A DNA stretch of 64,000 nucleotides from Solea solea (taxonomy: Eukaryota; Chordata; Actinopteri; Pleuronectiformes; Soleidae). Numbering within the stretch: the first letter of the stretch is position 1; every line of letters starts with the position of its first letter. The notes under the pieces are model-generated. The model had not been told where the DNA came from and searched no databases. It worked only from the letters and a program-made list of their open reading frames with translations. The translations under genes and the position numbers were made by a program. Below, piece by piece: positions 1 through 10,625 of this stretch. The stretch lies in assembly GCF_958295425.1 (NCBI RefSeq), contig NC_081154.1, positions 3,011,139 to 3,075,138 of the forward strand, written 5' to 3'.

Positions 1-119
1 ACCACCCAAGCCTCCTACGCACACACACATACACACAAGTACGCACATGCACCAACAGGCCCCAGAATGGACTTCACACAGCAAAGTGACCGTGGACACT
101 TACAGACAGTTTTGTTGGA

Positions 120-165
<46 letters not shown>

Positions 166-1950
166 TACATACATGTGTGTCATTCCTGGGAGATTTTAGC
201 CCATTAAATGAGAGGAGCCCGGTCCAGACTCTCAGATCGCTGCCGTTCCCCCCTCTTTGTTCCCCAAATCAGGAACAGCTGTGCTCCTCCACAGTTGTAA
301 GTCACTCACTCAGTGGAAATTTAAAAGCCATTAACTTAGCCCCTCATTGCTGCCCCACCCCTTTTTTTTTTGTCCATGAGTGTATGTGTGTGTGTCTGTG
401 TTGCTTCTCCACACACACACATACACTGAAAGTCAAAGTATCTCGTTGGCCCCCGCGCAGCATCTTGAAGTTTGGAGTAAAACATCTCGGGCAGAGCGCG
501 GCCGTTGTGTTTGGTCCACTGTGTCGCGGTCCGCCCTCCCACACCTTGAAGACTCTGCTGTGTTCCAGCCGTGTGTAGCTGGGGGGGGGGGGGAGGTCAC
601 GCAAGGTCATGTTGTCTTTGAGCGTGGAACAACAAAAACAGGACCCCGCTGAAATAGCTCGCTGCTTGTCCTCCGCTCTCTTGGCCCGGTCCGGCGTATC
701 GCTGTGCCAGGGAAAGAACAACGGGCTGCGAGTCCGAGTCCTTCATAAGGCAAAAGCCTTTCAAGCTCATTATATCGTTGCAAGCACAGCTGCGCGCACG
801 GACATACACGGCAAGCAGATGTTTGCCGAGTCGGGGACAGAGAGACAGACAGACAGACAAGGAAAGGAGGAGATAAAGGAAATGGGAGTGGGACTCTAAC
901 ACGGAGAGGGGACATTCTGAATGCCAAAAGTTTAATCTATGGTTCTCTCTGCTGTTTTTCTTTTGTCTCCTCCTTAACTCTCCCTCCCGTCCTCTATCTC
1001 CACTGCAGATCTCTCATTTCCTGCAGGCCCAATGTTGATTTCAAACTAGAGCTCGGGGCTTAAGAGTGGGAGTCTGTGAGATGGGTAACGTGGGGGGGGG
1101 GGGGGGATAGAAAGTGTGGTGGTATTTGGGCTCAGGCCAAAAACAACCTTAACCTCCACATCTTTCAACTGCACTGTGCTGATTTAAAAAATGCGAGCAC
1201 GCTAGGCCGGGTCCTCTGTCTCGCTCACTCTATCACGTACGTCTCGACACCTGGTCGAGGCCACAGAACAACTGCACACTCTTATATCAGCGAGAGACAC
1301 GCTCCGCTGGGGCAAGAGGCACCGTAACAATATTTAAGGGGGAGAGGAGAGTGCATTCAATCTCCTCGCTGCTCGTACAGTGCAGAGATTTCTGTCCCAA
1401 ATTATACGTTGTATCGTCATCGTTTTCACTCTGCCAATGTCCTCTTGTTATTTATGTCTTTATTTGCGCTGTTGACATGTGTTTGGAACGGAGGAGCGCG
1501 GATGCTTTTCTTGCAGCTTTCCAGACGTATTATTTTCATGTGATTTATTTAATTTTTTGTTTTCAAACATGTAACAAGTCAGTGCAGCTTCCACATCGCT
1601 GACTGAGATTGTGGCTTTTATTTATCGCGCTGACGTAACGTTGTTGTGTGTCTGTTTTCATGGTGTAGTTTCCTGGTGGCGTGGTTCACGTGAGTATGTG
1701 GCATCACCGTTTTCTTTCACTGGCACCTAGGTTTCATTTTTTTGCACCAGTAAAGGAAACATTTGGCATTTTGAAAACCGTACACACAGTCAGGGTTTTT
1801 CACACTTTAAAAACAACACACACGTTACCCAGTGTGATTTAGTGTTTGCTTGATTTGGACAGAGCCGGCCTCGCTCCATGTTCTCAGTCTTTATGCTAAG
1901 CTAAGCTAACATTCAATGAAATTCAGTTCACTGCACTGCACTGTACACAG
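1..1950. other. Non-coding stretch with simple repeats
   Basis: I see no exon or recognisable repeat family here beyond simple sequence. It holds the (AC)n tract listed separately, short CA/GT runs near 377-424, and G homopolymers near 582-594 and 1092-1107. Open frames on both strands are short and overlap these tracts, which argues against coding. Confidence 0.6.
121..174. repeat. (AC)20 microsatellite with ATAC extension
   Basis: A pure AC dinucleotide run of twenty units (121-160) passes into ATAC tetranucleotide units. The length and purity suggest it is polymorphic. It is one of more than a dozen CA/GT arrays in the window, a density typical of teleost intronic or intergenic DNA. Confidence 0.95.
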
Positions 1951-2055
1951 ACAACATTATCGAGAGCAGAGAAACCCAACGAGCAAACACAAGGCATCAG
2001 TGGAGAGAGAAAACTTGGCCATCTGCCTCGACCGGTTGTGGTGAAAGGAAAAACG
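1951..2055 (+). repeat. Interspersed repeat fragment (shared with 57960-58210)
   Basis: This segment shares ordered blocks with 57960-58210: a 'cgagag..agagaaa' block, a 'gagcaa(g/a)cac.aggca.cagtgga' block, and a 'ccatctgcct.g.c.ggttg.ggtgaaagg' block. The middle part present in the second copy (about 58095-58150) is missing here, so this is an internally deleted copy. I recognise the consensus as a common percomorph interspersed repeat but cannot name it. No coding potential is evident. Confidence 0.75.
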
Positions 2056-2059
2056 GTGA

Positions 2060-2262
2060 GCGTGCAAATTGCCAAGATGGCCGACTTCCTGTTGCGTAGA
2101 GGCCGTGGTCCCAATGTACTTTTTTGTCCGTCTTGGGCTATTACAAATTCCCACCAAGTTTCGTGAAATTCGGGTGCAACTTAATCTGCGCCTGTGCCAT
2201 CCACGTTTCACCTTAGGGGGCGGTAGAGAGTCAAAAATGACAGGAAAGCCACGTATATAATA
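2060..2262. repeat. Probable interspersed repeat ('caccaagtttcgtgaaattc' family)
   Basis: The segment contains phrases I recognise from a high-copy fish repeat ('gtccgtcttgggctatta', 'caccaagtttcgtgaaattc', 'ttagggggcggtagagagtc'), and it ends in a short TAA/ATA run. It abuts the preceding repeat fragment, giving a small repeat cluster. No second copy lies in this window, so the call rests on recalled family features alone. Confidence 0.55.
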
Positions 2263-4130
2263 ATAATAATCTGAAGGGGAGGGATAACAATAGGTTCCTC
2301 TCACAAATTCGTGCCACTCGTGGCTCGGACCCTGATAATAGCGTCCACACAGGATCTGGATCCTGCAGCCTGCAAGATGAGGACACAGAGAGAGGGAGAG
2401 AGGACAGGAAGGAAAAACACAAACTAGGGAGAGAAAGAACAAGATTAACGACATATAATGAAGAGATATTCATACCCTGAGTGTGAGAGAGTGAGTGCAA
2501 GACTGCTGGCCTCATTAACCTACTTATTTACCGCATAGAATTCACAATTGTGCGAGCAAATAACTAATTGTTTTCTAAAAAAAACCCATGACATGTTACA
2601 TGTTTTGTTACGTGAAAATCAAAGTGACTCAGAGAGGAAAAATTCTATTCATCATTTTCGTGTGAAAACCATGCAGATACAAGAAACACTGACTGTGAGT
2701 CACGATGAGCCTGTAAAATCCAAAACCTCAGTGGGTTCAATGACACATACAAGGATGTCTCAGGGTGCCAGTTTCCATGTGGTGTAACTTTGACCTTTTT
2801 TTCTGAGCTGAAGATGACACCTAAGCATAAATAGAGAACACTTACCATTATGGGGATTTCTACTTTTTCCGCCGCGTGTTTATCGCGTTTATCACACCAA
2901 CGGTAACCAAGGAAGAGGCTAAAGTTCGACGGTGGGGTCGCCGCTCGTATCACAACACATCATAACACTCGGTTAACTGTGGCACGGGGCAATTTCTGCT
3001 CCTCACTTCCTTTCTCATATTGTTAGCATAGATGAGGCCTTCTAGACATGAACAGCTGCCACCCTCCAGCTTTCACTTCCCCTTCTATGAAACCACACAT
3101 GTATCTGTTACCACAACAAGTTCCCCAAACGTGGCCTCTTATGCCCTCTGTACTACCCCCCCACCCCAATGCCGACACATGCACACATGTGTGCCTCCAG
3201 GACGACAACATCTGCCACCAGACACATTCAAACCGTTGCCAAATGAAGTGTATCAGGTCCACGTAACTGGGGAGTGTCATCTGGCGGCGTTGCAGCGCTG
3301 CACACAGGAAGTGATTACTTTTACTGTCAAATAAAGACACTAGTGAATCAACATGGCTGCACACGGGGGTGTGACTCACAACACAAAGAAGCGCCCATGA
3401 AAAAGTGTTGGAAGTGAAGTCTTCTTGTTTAATTTCCACCCATTGGTATGTTTTTAAAATAGGCGCCCCCTAGTGATAGCATAAATAACAGCAATCTGGT
3501 ACCTTTGGGTGTGTTGTCATCAAGTAGCGCCGACAAGGTTTCTGCTGGCAGTTCTCTTTGTGGTTAAAGTTTTGTATTTTGATGTGATCGACACAGGTTC
3601 CACTTTTACACGCTAATTCATTGTCTGTAACCTGTCTTTTTTTACCTCTAAAGGCCCTAATATACTTCCACGTGGACCTGGAGCATTGTTCTCTTCTTCT
3701 TTGGTAGGAATGCGTCCTATTCCCTGCGTCCAGACTTGTACCGCCACCCGATGGCGAAGAGTGCGTTAAAAACTAACCTATGGGGTCGTTCAGGTGTTGA
3801 CCTGAACGAGGACTTGCTGCGCTGCTGGTACATCACGCACTCAAACGCTCGCTCAGTCAGGTCTGATAGTATTGGCAGACAGATAATAGATATACAGATA
3901 ATAATACTATACTGTATATTGTTTCAGTTCAAACAGGCAGAATGAGAGCAACAATCACACAAAGAATCACCAAACCGTACATTAAAGGGTGCAAATTTGA
4001 CATTTGAAAGGCGGTGTCGGGCACTTTCACTTCCTGTGTGCAGGTCTGTCAGCGTTTGACTGTCACCTCTGCATGCACAGATGCACTCACTACACCTAAC
4101 CACAATGAACACACACCCAATTTGGCATAC
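2263..4130. other. Non-coding stretch, little recognisable
   Basis: No exon is supported. About 3650-3860 resembles the end of a palindromic MITE ('ggccctaatatacttcc' followed by a 10-bp inverted repeat at 3786-3809), but I could not find a matching second terminus. The rest looks unique. Confidence 0.5.
3786..3809. repeat. 10-bp perfect inverted repeat
   Basis: Arms at 3786-3795 and 3800-3809 are exact reverse complements (tcgttcaggt / acctgaacga) around a 4-base gttg loop. The hairpin lies inside a possible MITE fragment. It has no T-tract, so it does not resemble a terminator. Confidence 0.85.
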
Positions 4131-4134
4131 ATTG

Positions 4135-4168
<34 letters not shown>

Positions 4169-4192
4169 GATTGCGTGACTGAGGCTTCACAC

Positions 4193-4223
<31 letters not shown>

Positions 4224-4302
4224 TCTCTCTCTCTCTCTTCCTTTATTTCACTCAACAAAAAAAGTATGAAAAAAAGAGTCCCTCACCCACAGTAATGTGA
4301 GA

Positions 4303-4333
<31 letters not shown>

Positions 4334-5419
4334 CTGGGGCAAAGTGCCCGACAGTGCCCTTGTTTGGCCTCCGTCACCTACACAACTATAAGCACTGTCA
4401 CACATGCAGAAATAGAAGGGAGCCGTTGTACACACACACACACACACACACACCTCTCGCCTCTCGCCCGCGTGTGATGTTTCGCCGTGCGTGACTTCAC
4501 AGCTGTGTTTGTATTTGCAGTCTAAATTCGAGTGCACTCCTCCGTTTTCACACTGCCTCCTCAAAACTCTGGTGATTTGTGAATGAACTCATTGACTCGT
4601 CCCGCTCGTCCCGCTCGTCCCGCTCGTCGTCTGCCTCCGGGAGGCTGGTTTAACCGGCGCGAGGCGAAGGTGTGGCCTGTGAGCGGTGAACAATAGCTCA
4701 CTCCCTCTACCAGAACTCCCTCGCTTTATGGAGGCATTTTTTCATCAAATATCTAATAAAAACAATATCCAACAATAAAGAAGGTGTTCCTTTAAGTGTG
4801 TGTGTGTGTAGCTGGCTCTCTTGATCCACAGCACTGCTGCCCACAGACTCGTGATGGGGAGGCAGCGGCCAGGTGGCTAATTGAGCTGTTCCCAGCGCGG
4901 CCTGTGACTGCGTGCCGCCCTGTGCCAAGGTGTTGGGCTTTCCCAGGACTGGGTAATAGATGTTTTCGCTCCCCTGTAAAGTGTGTCCAATTGTTCTGGC
5001 CCCCCCCCCCGCTGGCAGAGAGGAGGACACACATGTCTCAGCTGGGAGAGATGCTGGGTCAACTTAGTGGACTGAGTTTGTATCTTGTGGCTGCAGAGGA
5101 TGGTTATACTGAAGACAAGGGGGGGGGGAGATATGAAGGGAGAGCATGGTGCACACTGCAACATTATCTTGGTGCATTGTTTCAGGGTTGCTACAGGGTT
5201 AATATGATGTCTTCTCATGGTTCTGTGTGCTTTACAGAGGCGGCACTATTATGTTTCTACAGCAGCCCGAACGGAGAAAACGAGCCTGAGCGACACATCC
5301 ACACTTTGAAACTGAAGCTTGACGCGTAGACACACATTCACCATGAGAACACAGAGCGTTTAGGCTGCTTTTGTTATGTTAAAACCTACAGTATATAATG
5401 TACAATATTGAGTGTCTTT
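4131..5419. repeat. Microsatellite-rich block
   Basis: The block holds (CA)n at 4137-4164, (CT)n at 4192-4238, (GT)n at 4305-4333, (CA)n at 4431-4453 and a short GT run near 4797-4808. Poly-C and poly-G runs lie near 5001-5010 and 5120-5128. No exon is supported between them. Confidence 0.8.
4597..4630. repeat. 9-bp minisatellite (ctcgtcccg)n
   Basis: Nearly four consecutive copies of the 9-base unit ctcgtcccg, the last degenerate (ctcgtcgtc). It is GC-rich compared with its surroundings. Confidence 0.85.
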
Positions 5420-5521
5420 TATATATATATATATATACATTTATATATATACACAGTATATAAGTCAAGGCTCGTTTTTTTTGTTGTTCATATATATATA
5501 TATATATGTATATATATATGT
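5419..5521. repeat. AT-rich simple repeat block
   Basis: Two (AT)n-rich stretches (about 5419-5451 and 5490-5521), with intervening TA-rich sequence ending in GTATATATATG units. Confidence 0.85.
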
Positions 5522-5564
5522 ATAAATAAAAGCCTGTAAAGCCTAAAGATGTGTGACCTATAAT

Positions 5565-5593
5565 GCACCCACAGTATATTATACTGTGGGTGC
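5565..5593. repeat. 14-bp perfect palindrome with 1-base loop
   Basis: Arms 5565-5578 and 5580-5593 are exact reverse complements (gcacccacagtata / tatactgtgggtgc) around a single T. Just downstream is 'gccgtgttcacaccagcgcg', a phrase found in fish MITEs, so the hairpin may be part of, or a terminal inversion of, a MITE. Confidence 0.85.
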
Positions 5594-5689
5594 GGCATTA
5601 TTGCACTAATGCCGTGTTCACACCAGCGCGTCCCGTTGCTCCGTGTCAAGCGATGGCTGGAAGTCACATGCTGGCCGGAAGTCACATGA

Positions 5690-5793
5690 GCAGAACATAG
5701 AAACTGCACTCAGAAAGGCCCTTGGTCAAACTGGGATTCAAACCGGTGACCTTGCGAGACAGCAAAGCTAGCCTCTACTCTGTTGTGTGGCCC
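5690..5793 (-). mobile_element. tRNA-derived SINE fragment (GGAT-tail family), 3' truncated
   Basis: Read on the minus strand, the segment begins 'gggccacac' and has a B-box-like 'ggtttgaatcccag', then 'gaccaagggcctttctg.gtgcagttt.tatgttct'. It matches the head of the SINE at 15851-16139 in the same order. The body and GGAT tail are missing. It is the only minus-strand member of this family that I found. Confidence 0.7.
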
Positions 5794-6016
5794 TGCTCAT
5801 GGACAGTTGAACATGTTTTGTTGAGTCCACTGTAGTTCCCTGATGCACCTGGGAACGGGAGGGTTGAGTGAAGGAAGTCTTTTGCTGCAGCTGAAACTGG
5901 ACAGAAAGCAGAAGAAGAGGAGGAGACGTGCTGTTATTTATTCACGCACACCTGTGCAGATGTGCTCTTAATAAGGACACAGTGAAGTGGAGCCAGCTCT
6001 ACAGGACTGACTGACT

Positions 6017-6081
6017 GCAGCAGCAGCAGCAGAGGCAGCAGCAGCAGCAGCAGAGGCAGCAGCAGCAGCAGCAGCAGCAGA

Positions 6082-6117
<36 letters not shown>

Positions 6118-6156
6118 GGCAGCAGCAGCAGCAGCAGCAGAGGCAGCAGCAGCAGA

Positions 6157-6189
<33 letters not shown>
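6017..6189. repeat. Long interrupted CAG/CTG trinucleotide tract
   Basis: About 170 bases of CAG units are broken at irregular intervals by GAGGCAG (a CAG to GAG-G slip), giving blocks of roughly 4 to 11 CAGs. On the minus strand it opens long poly-Leu and poly-Cys frames, but no start context, splice signal or flanking protein-like sequence supports translation. The repeated GAGGCAG breaks suggest growth by duplication of an interrupted unit rather than simple slippage. Confidence 0.95.
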
Positions 6190-6630
6190 TGCCTCTCAAA
6201 TCGCATGCATGTCGTACAAGTAGCCATTTCTCAAAACAGCAGTTTCCTGCATATAGTTTCTGTGTTCGTACGTATGTGTTGAAGTTTTTATTTTTGATGT
6301 ATTTCCGGGGAGTGACAGGGTGGGGGGGAGAGAGAGATTGGCCGGCTGTGAGAGATCAGTTTCAGGACTGTAAACATGGTTGAGTGACCCCCCCCCATCC
6401 TCCACTCCTTCCCCAACCCCTAAAAAGTGCCTCTTTTGAAATGGTTGAGCCTATGGGTGTGTGCCCCCCCCCACCCCCAAACCATCCCACCCCTTACAAC
6501 CCCCTTTGCCCCCCCCCCTCTTTTCCTCTTCGTGTTTCCTGTTGAGCTGGCTAGACTCCTTTGACAGATTTACAACTCTGGGGTCAAAGTTTTCCGACGG
6601 CAGCAGATAAATCTTACACCCCCTCAGTGC

Positions 6631-6661
<31 letters not shown>

Positions 6662-6836
6662 ACACACACACTCCCTGCTTCTCCTTCACCTGATAAAAAG
6701 ACACACACTCAGTACAGCTGCCCTGCATTGCCCCCACAGAGCACAGCAGAACTACACCCCTCCACCCTCCACCACATCCTTTCATGTGTAAAGTGCCTTT
6801 TTTTTTTTCTTGTTAGAAAAAGGTTTGTGTACCTAT

Positions 6837-6838
<2 letters not shown>

Positions 6839-6876
<38 letters not shown>
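6839..6876. repeat. (GT)19 microsatellite
   Basis: Pure GT run. Confidence 0.95.
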
Positions 6877-6877
<1 letters not shown>

Positions 6878-7140
6878 TGCATGCACGATCAGTGCCTCGC
6901 AGTTTTGTGGTTAGCAGAAAGAATGCAGGACATTGTTCTTAAACTATAAACGCAGGCTCTTCATGTTCCGTCTTCCTTCTTCTTCTTTTTCCTCCTCCAT
7001 CACATTTTCATGTTTTGTTGCTAGGGTGTGAAACAATGCCCTTGTCTCCTCTTCTCCACTTGATGCAGCAGATAAGACGAGCAGGCGTGTGCTCCATTCC
7101 ATCAGCATGCCATCATTAGTATTTTCTTCACTATTTTCCG

Positions 7141-7196
7141 CCTCTCTCTCTCTCTCCCTCTCTCTGTTTCTCTCCCTCTCTCTGTTTCTCTCTGTC

Positions 7197-7228
<32 letters not shown>
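7141..7228. repeat. Compound (CT)n-(AC)n microsatellite
   Basis: CT units interrupted by CCCT and GTTT up to about 7195, then a pure AC run at 7201-7228. Confidence 0.95.
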
Positions 7229-7230
<2 letters not shown>

Positions 7231-9044
7231 TCCCTCCTTCTCACTGTAAAACCCCATTTCCACCAAAAACTACCGTTTGGTTCAGTTGCACAATTATTTG
7301 CTTTTCAATCGCCAAAAGTTTGTATGGGTGTCAAAATAACCAATCTGTACCATGCCACTTTTAGGCACTGTTCTGTTTGGGTGGTGGTCTCACACTCAGA
7401 GGGTGGAGCTTTAGGTCGGGTTCACACCTCGTCTCCTCCGCTAGACTCGGTTTGATTGGGGGACTAACCCCTAACCCGAGTTTGCGTTCACACTTTCGCA
7501 CTTTGGTGAAACGAACCAAACCTTATTTCCCCTGCAGGAAAACTCGCTCATCTGTTGACTGCAACACAGGCTTATGTGTTTCGGTCTATGTGTGCAGTTA
7601 CAACACATATTGCCACATTGGTGGAAACACAGCTAACTAGCCTGGGTGAACCCAACTGATTCTGCCAGGGACACTTTAGCCAACTTCAGAAAGTGTAAAA
7701 CGATTTTCAGCAGCATTTTAGTAGCAGTTGAGGTGGATTGATGTTTATTCCCCATGTATTAACAGAGTGTGTCTCAAAGTTCAGGTACCTGGACACGTGA
7801 TGATTCAACAGAGGCCACGGTCGAAGACTCTGGGCTGTTCCGTGTGCAGGAGCTCGTCCTGAACTCCACACCAGTAGATGTTTCAAGGTAAAAAGTGTAT
7901 TATGGGCTATAATACGCACGGCCCATGATAATGTGTTATTGAAGCAGATGGTCCCCGTGCCACCTCACAATGTAAATTGGGCGCGTGGGATGACTTCCCT
8001 CGAAATACGTTCATTTTAAGCCGCTGGTTGCGACACTTCAACATCTCCCATCTGGCATCGCTGCTACAGATTAACAGTCACTTGTATTAATTCTCCTTCC
8101 TTCTATCGCGGCATCTGTGTCAAACATCTGCAGCTCCAGCGGGACTGAAACGAGGAGAAGAAATCTCAGAGTTACATCTCATAAAAGATTTGCACTCGTT
8201 TGAGCGGCGACTGATTGAAAATGATCAGTGACACATCCATAAAGCGGCCGCTGGCGTCGACTAATTGCTGTTGATCTGTTGATCGCGGGACGTCGATATG
8301 TTACGACAGCCCGTGATTAAAAGCAGATCGGCGGAGAGAAGGCGATGAGCGGGGACAGAGGACAGAGACGAAGAACACAGAACAAACACAAACGCTTGCT
8401 TTCTTATGATTTCATTTTTTTTAATTCAGCAAACTCCAGTCTTTACACAGAAGGACGCTCAGCTCACATTAGGAAATGCTGTCAATAATCAAGTAGCCTG
8501 CATCAAAAACAGGAATACAGAATATTTTATGATGAAGAGACCTTGGTCTTGTGTAGCCCATGCTGTTTTATTGAGTATCGGAGAACACGCTCTGTCTCTC
8601 TCTCTCTCTCTGGTTTGTGTTTTTTTCTCCTTCTTTCTTTGCTTGAGCTCCTTGAGCCTTTGCGACCTTGTAAATCAGTATTGATTTCCCTCTAATTTTA
8701 ACCTTACAGTAATATCATATTCTTTACAGCGCCGCAACAACAAACACTCACCAATGTACGCACACTTTCTTTCCCCCGTGGCACTGGATCGATGGACATG
8801 ATTGATTTGGTGGTGTGCTGGCAGCCACTGCTGATCAATGTTAGCTTGGCTGACGGCCGCCGACTCTACATCACTGTCGTTCACGGTGAGTGTCGATGTA
8901 ATTGTGACGGAGTCTTCTATCACTTCCTTCAACTGTGATTGATCACCCCCCCCTTTTTTTTTTTGGTTGTTAAATATTATTTCATCACATTATCGTGTGT
9001 AACGTACGTCTGCAAACCTAGTGGCGGGAGTAATGAATTACATC

Positions 9045-9450
9045 GACTCAAATACCGAGTGCAAGTGCACTTTGCGTTTACCGTAGCTACGCGACTACGG
9101 TTTGTGCTATCGTGAGATTTCCGGCGGTTTCTGAAAGCGGAGGAGTTTCACGTCAAAGACGGCGCGTGGTCATTGGAAAAGACGCCTGTACATAGTTTGG
9201 ACATTGAGACAAATACTCAAACAAATGTTATTTTAAATATGTTTGAATTGAACACGTGTACAACTACAGTTGTTCTTTATTTTATTTTAAATTGTTAATA
9301 CAATACTTCAACGTGCAGTAAATTGCAAATTACTGCCAGATATTGAAAGTTATTCTGGAAAATAACTTTCAATATGGAATATATGGAAAATAAAATAAGT
9401 CTAAAAGTCCACACAGACATTTTGAGGCTAAGGCGTTAAAGGTGTAACTT
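9045..9450 (+). repeat. Unnamed repeat 'family X', copy 1
   Basis: The segment aligns by eye, in order and orientation, with 15708-16455. Shared landmarks are 'accgagtg', 'ggtttgtgctat', 'atttcc', 'gaaaagacg/gaaaaggcc', 'ggacactgag.ca', 'ttttaaattgttaa.ac', 'actgccagata.tgaaagttattctggaaaa' and 'taaggc.ttaaagg'. It contains a copy-specific hairpin (9340-9375). No open frame or terminal inverted repeat is visible. It may be a non-autonomous DNA element. Confidence 0.75.
9340..9375. repeat. 15-bp perfect hairpin inside family X copy 1
   Basis: Arms 9340-9354 (atattgaaagttatt) and 9361-9375 (aataactttcaatat) are exact reverse complements around ctggaa. In copy 2 (near 16360) only the left arm exists, so the right arm looks like a templated inverted duplication private to this copy. 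Confidence 0.85.
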
Positions 9451-9744
9451 GTAATTTGAGTATAAATAATCTAATAATAATCTACTTTTCTACATGCAGC
9501 AGTTCGGAAAGGTGAAACGGAACGGAGACGAAAATCGAGAGAAACCGACACGGAAGGCGATGGAGGACGACCCTCAGCCACAACTGGACAGATGATTTCT
9601 CTTTATTTACCATGGGAGGAAAAGGACACAGTGTCCAAATGCAGGATAGAAGCTGCACAAGGGTGAGTTCTACCATTAATTCCTGTTGTAGACTTGTTGT
9701 AGTATGAGTTTCTGGCCATGTGACTGTTTATACGTATAAGTATA

Positions 9745-9840
9745 GAAGAAGAAAACTTTTTACTTGTACTTAAAGTTGAGTAATATTTCAGTCAAGTGAC
9801 AATACTTGTACTTAAGTACAACTTCTCAGTACTCTTTCCC
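9745..9840. mobile_element. Fragment of 'tacttaagtac' MITE
   Basis: Contains 'tacttgtacttaa', 'caagtgacaatacttgtact' and 'taagtacaacttctcagtact' and ends 'ctttcccccactttg', the pattern of the high-copy fish element also seen at 13431-13932 and 28040-28190. Only one end is represented. Confidence 0.6.
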
Positions 9841-9889
9841 CCACTTTGCAAAACCACAGGATGTTTGAATTGTTGACGTTTGAACTGAG

Positions 9890-10005
9890 AAACTTCTTCT
9901 TCTTATGTAGCTGCATGTGTGTTCTTTTTTTTACTGCTTTATTTACTGTGTTAATGCTGTAAGGTGACCTTGAGTGCACATAAAGTTACTATTATTATTA
10001 TAAGT
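9890..10005 (+). repeat. Possible retroelement 3' tail
   Basis: The stretch 'taaggtgaccttgagtgcac' followed by 'ataaag' and an ATT trinucleotide run resembles 3' tails of fish LINE/SINE elements, which end in short tandem units. No upstream reverse-transcriptase sequence is visible, so this is a tentative call. Confidence 0.35.
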
Positions 10006-10329
10006 AGAGTTTGCAGAAAAAAAAGAGTAACTTTGACTTTAATAGCATGAGAAAATTCATTTGAAATGTATATTCTAAGACATTAATAGGCTGCGAGTGC
10101 TTGACATGCAACACAGTTGCCCAGGTGGTGATATTAGTCAGCTATCAACACACAAGAAGACCATTTCCTTCCTGTAATGCCATCACTTTGTAGATTAGCA
10201 GCTCTTGCACCAGATATCAGAGATACTACAAAATAGTCTGAAGAAAGAGTGACGAAAATCTGAGAGCGTGTGAAAACATTTTCTTTTGCCCAGACACACC
10301 CTGTCCACAGGTCATCCTGTTTTGCACAC

Positions 10330-10625
10330 AGCTCACACACACACACACAAACCTGTTTTTATGTCTTCGTGAGGACACATCATAGACATTATCCTAACCC
10401 TTAAAAGTCCCCACAAGGTTTTCTTTGGACCTCACAAAGATATAAATACAAGTAGGACACGACACAAACTGACCATTCATTTGGACTAAGCCGGAACAGA
10501 GCTCATAAATGAGCTTCTGCCTCATTAGGACCAGGTTCTGGTCTCCGCGAGGACGTCCTGACGAGGCCAGTGTCTGTGTCAGCAAAGTTCTTAAAGAGGA
10601 AACAAATACAGTTACACACACAAGT
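10330..10625. repeat. Interspersed repeat with 'gaggac..cctcac' motifs
   Basis: Starts and ends in CA runs, with repeated gaggac / gtccccac / cctcac motifs and 'tataaatacaagtagga'. I recognise this as a common fish repeat in which inverted 'gtgaggac' motifs flank a 'cctaaccct' core. A related copy lies at 63000-63185. Confidence 0.55.

Larger units (their letters stand above)
6190..9000. other. Non-coding stretch with simple repeats and a possible MITE
   Basis: Poly-C/CA compound near 6634-6671, (GT)n at 6839-6876 and a CT/CA compound at 7141-7228. About 7400-7520 has 'ggttcacacc' and 'tttggtgaaacgaaccaaac', phrases common in fish palindromic MITEs, but I could not fix termini. About 7950-8340 has balanced composition and might be conserved non-coding DNA. 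No exon is supported. Confidence 0.5.

Noticed and set aside
5934..6227. Minus-strand frame with a long poly-Leu stretch that looks like a signal peptide or membrane protein
   Set aside because: It is produced entirely by the CAG/CTG tract; the flanks are not protein-like and no promoter or splice context exists.
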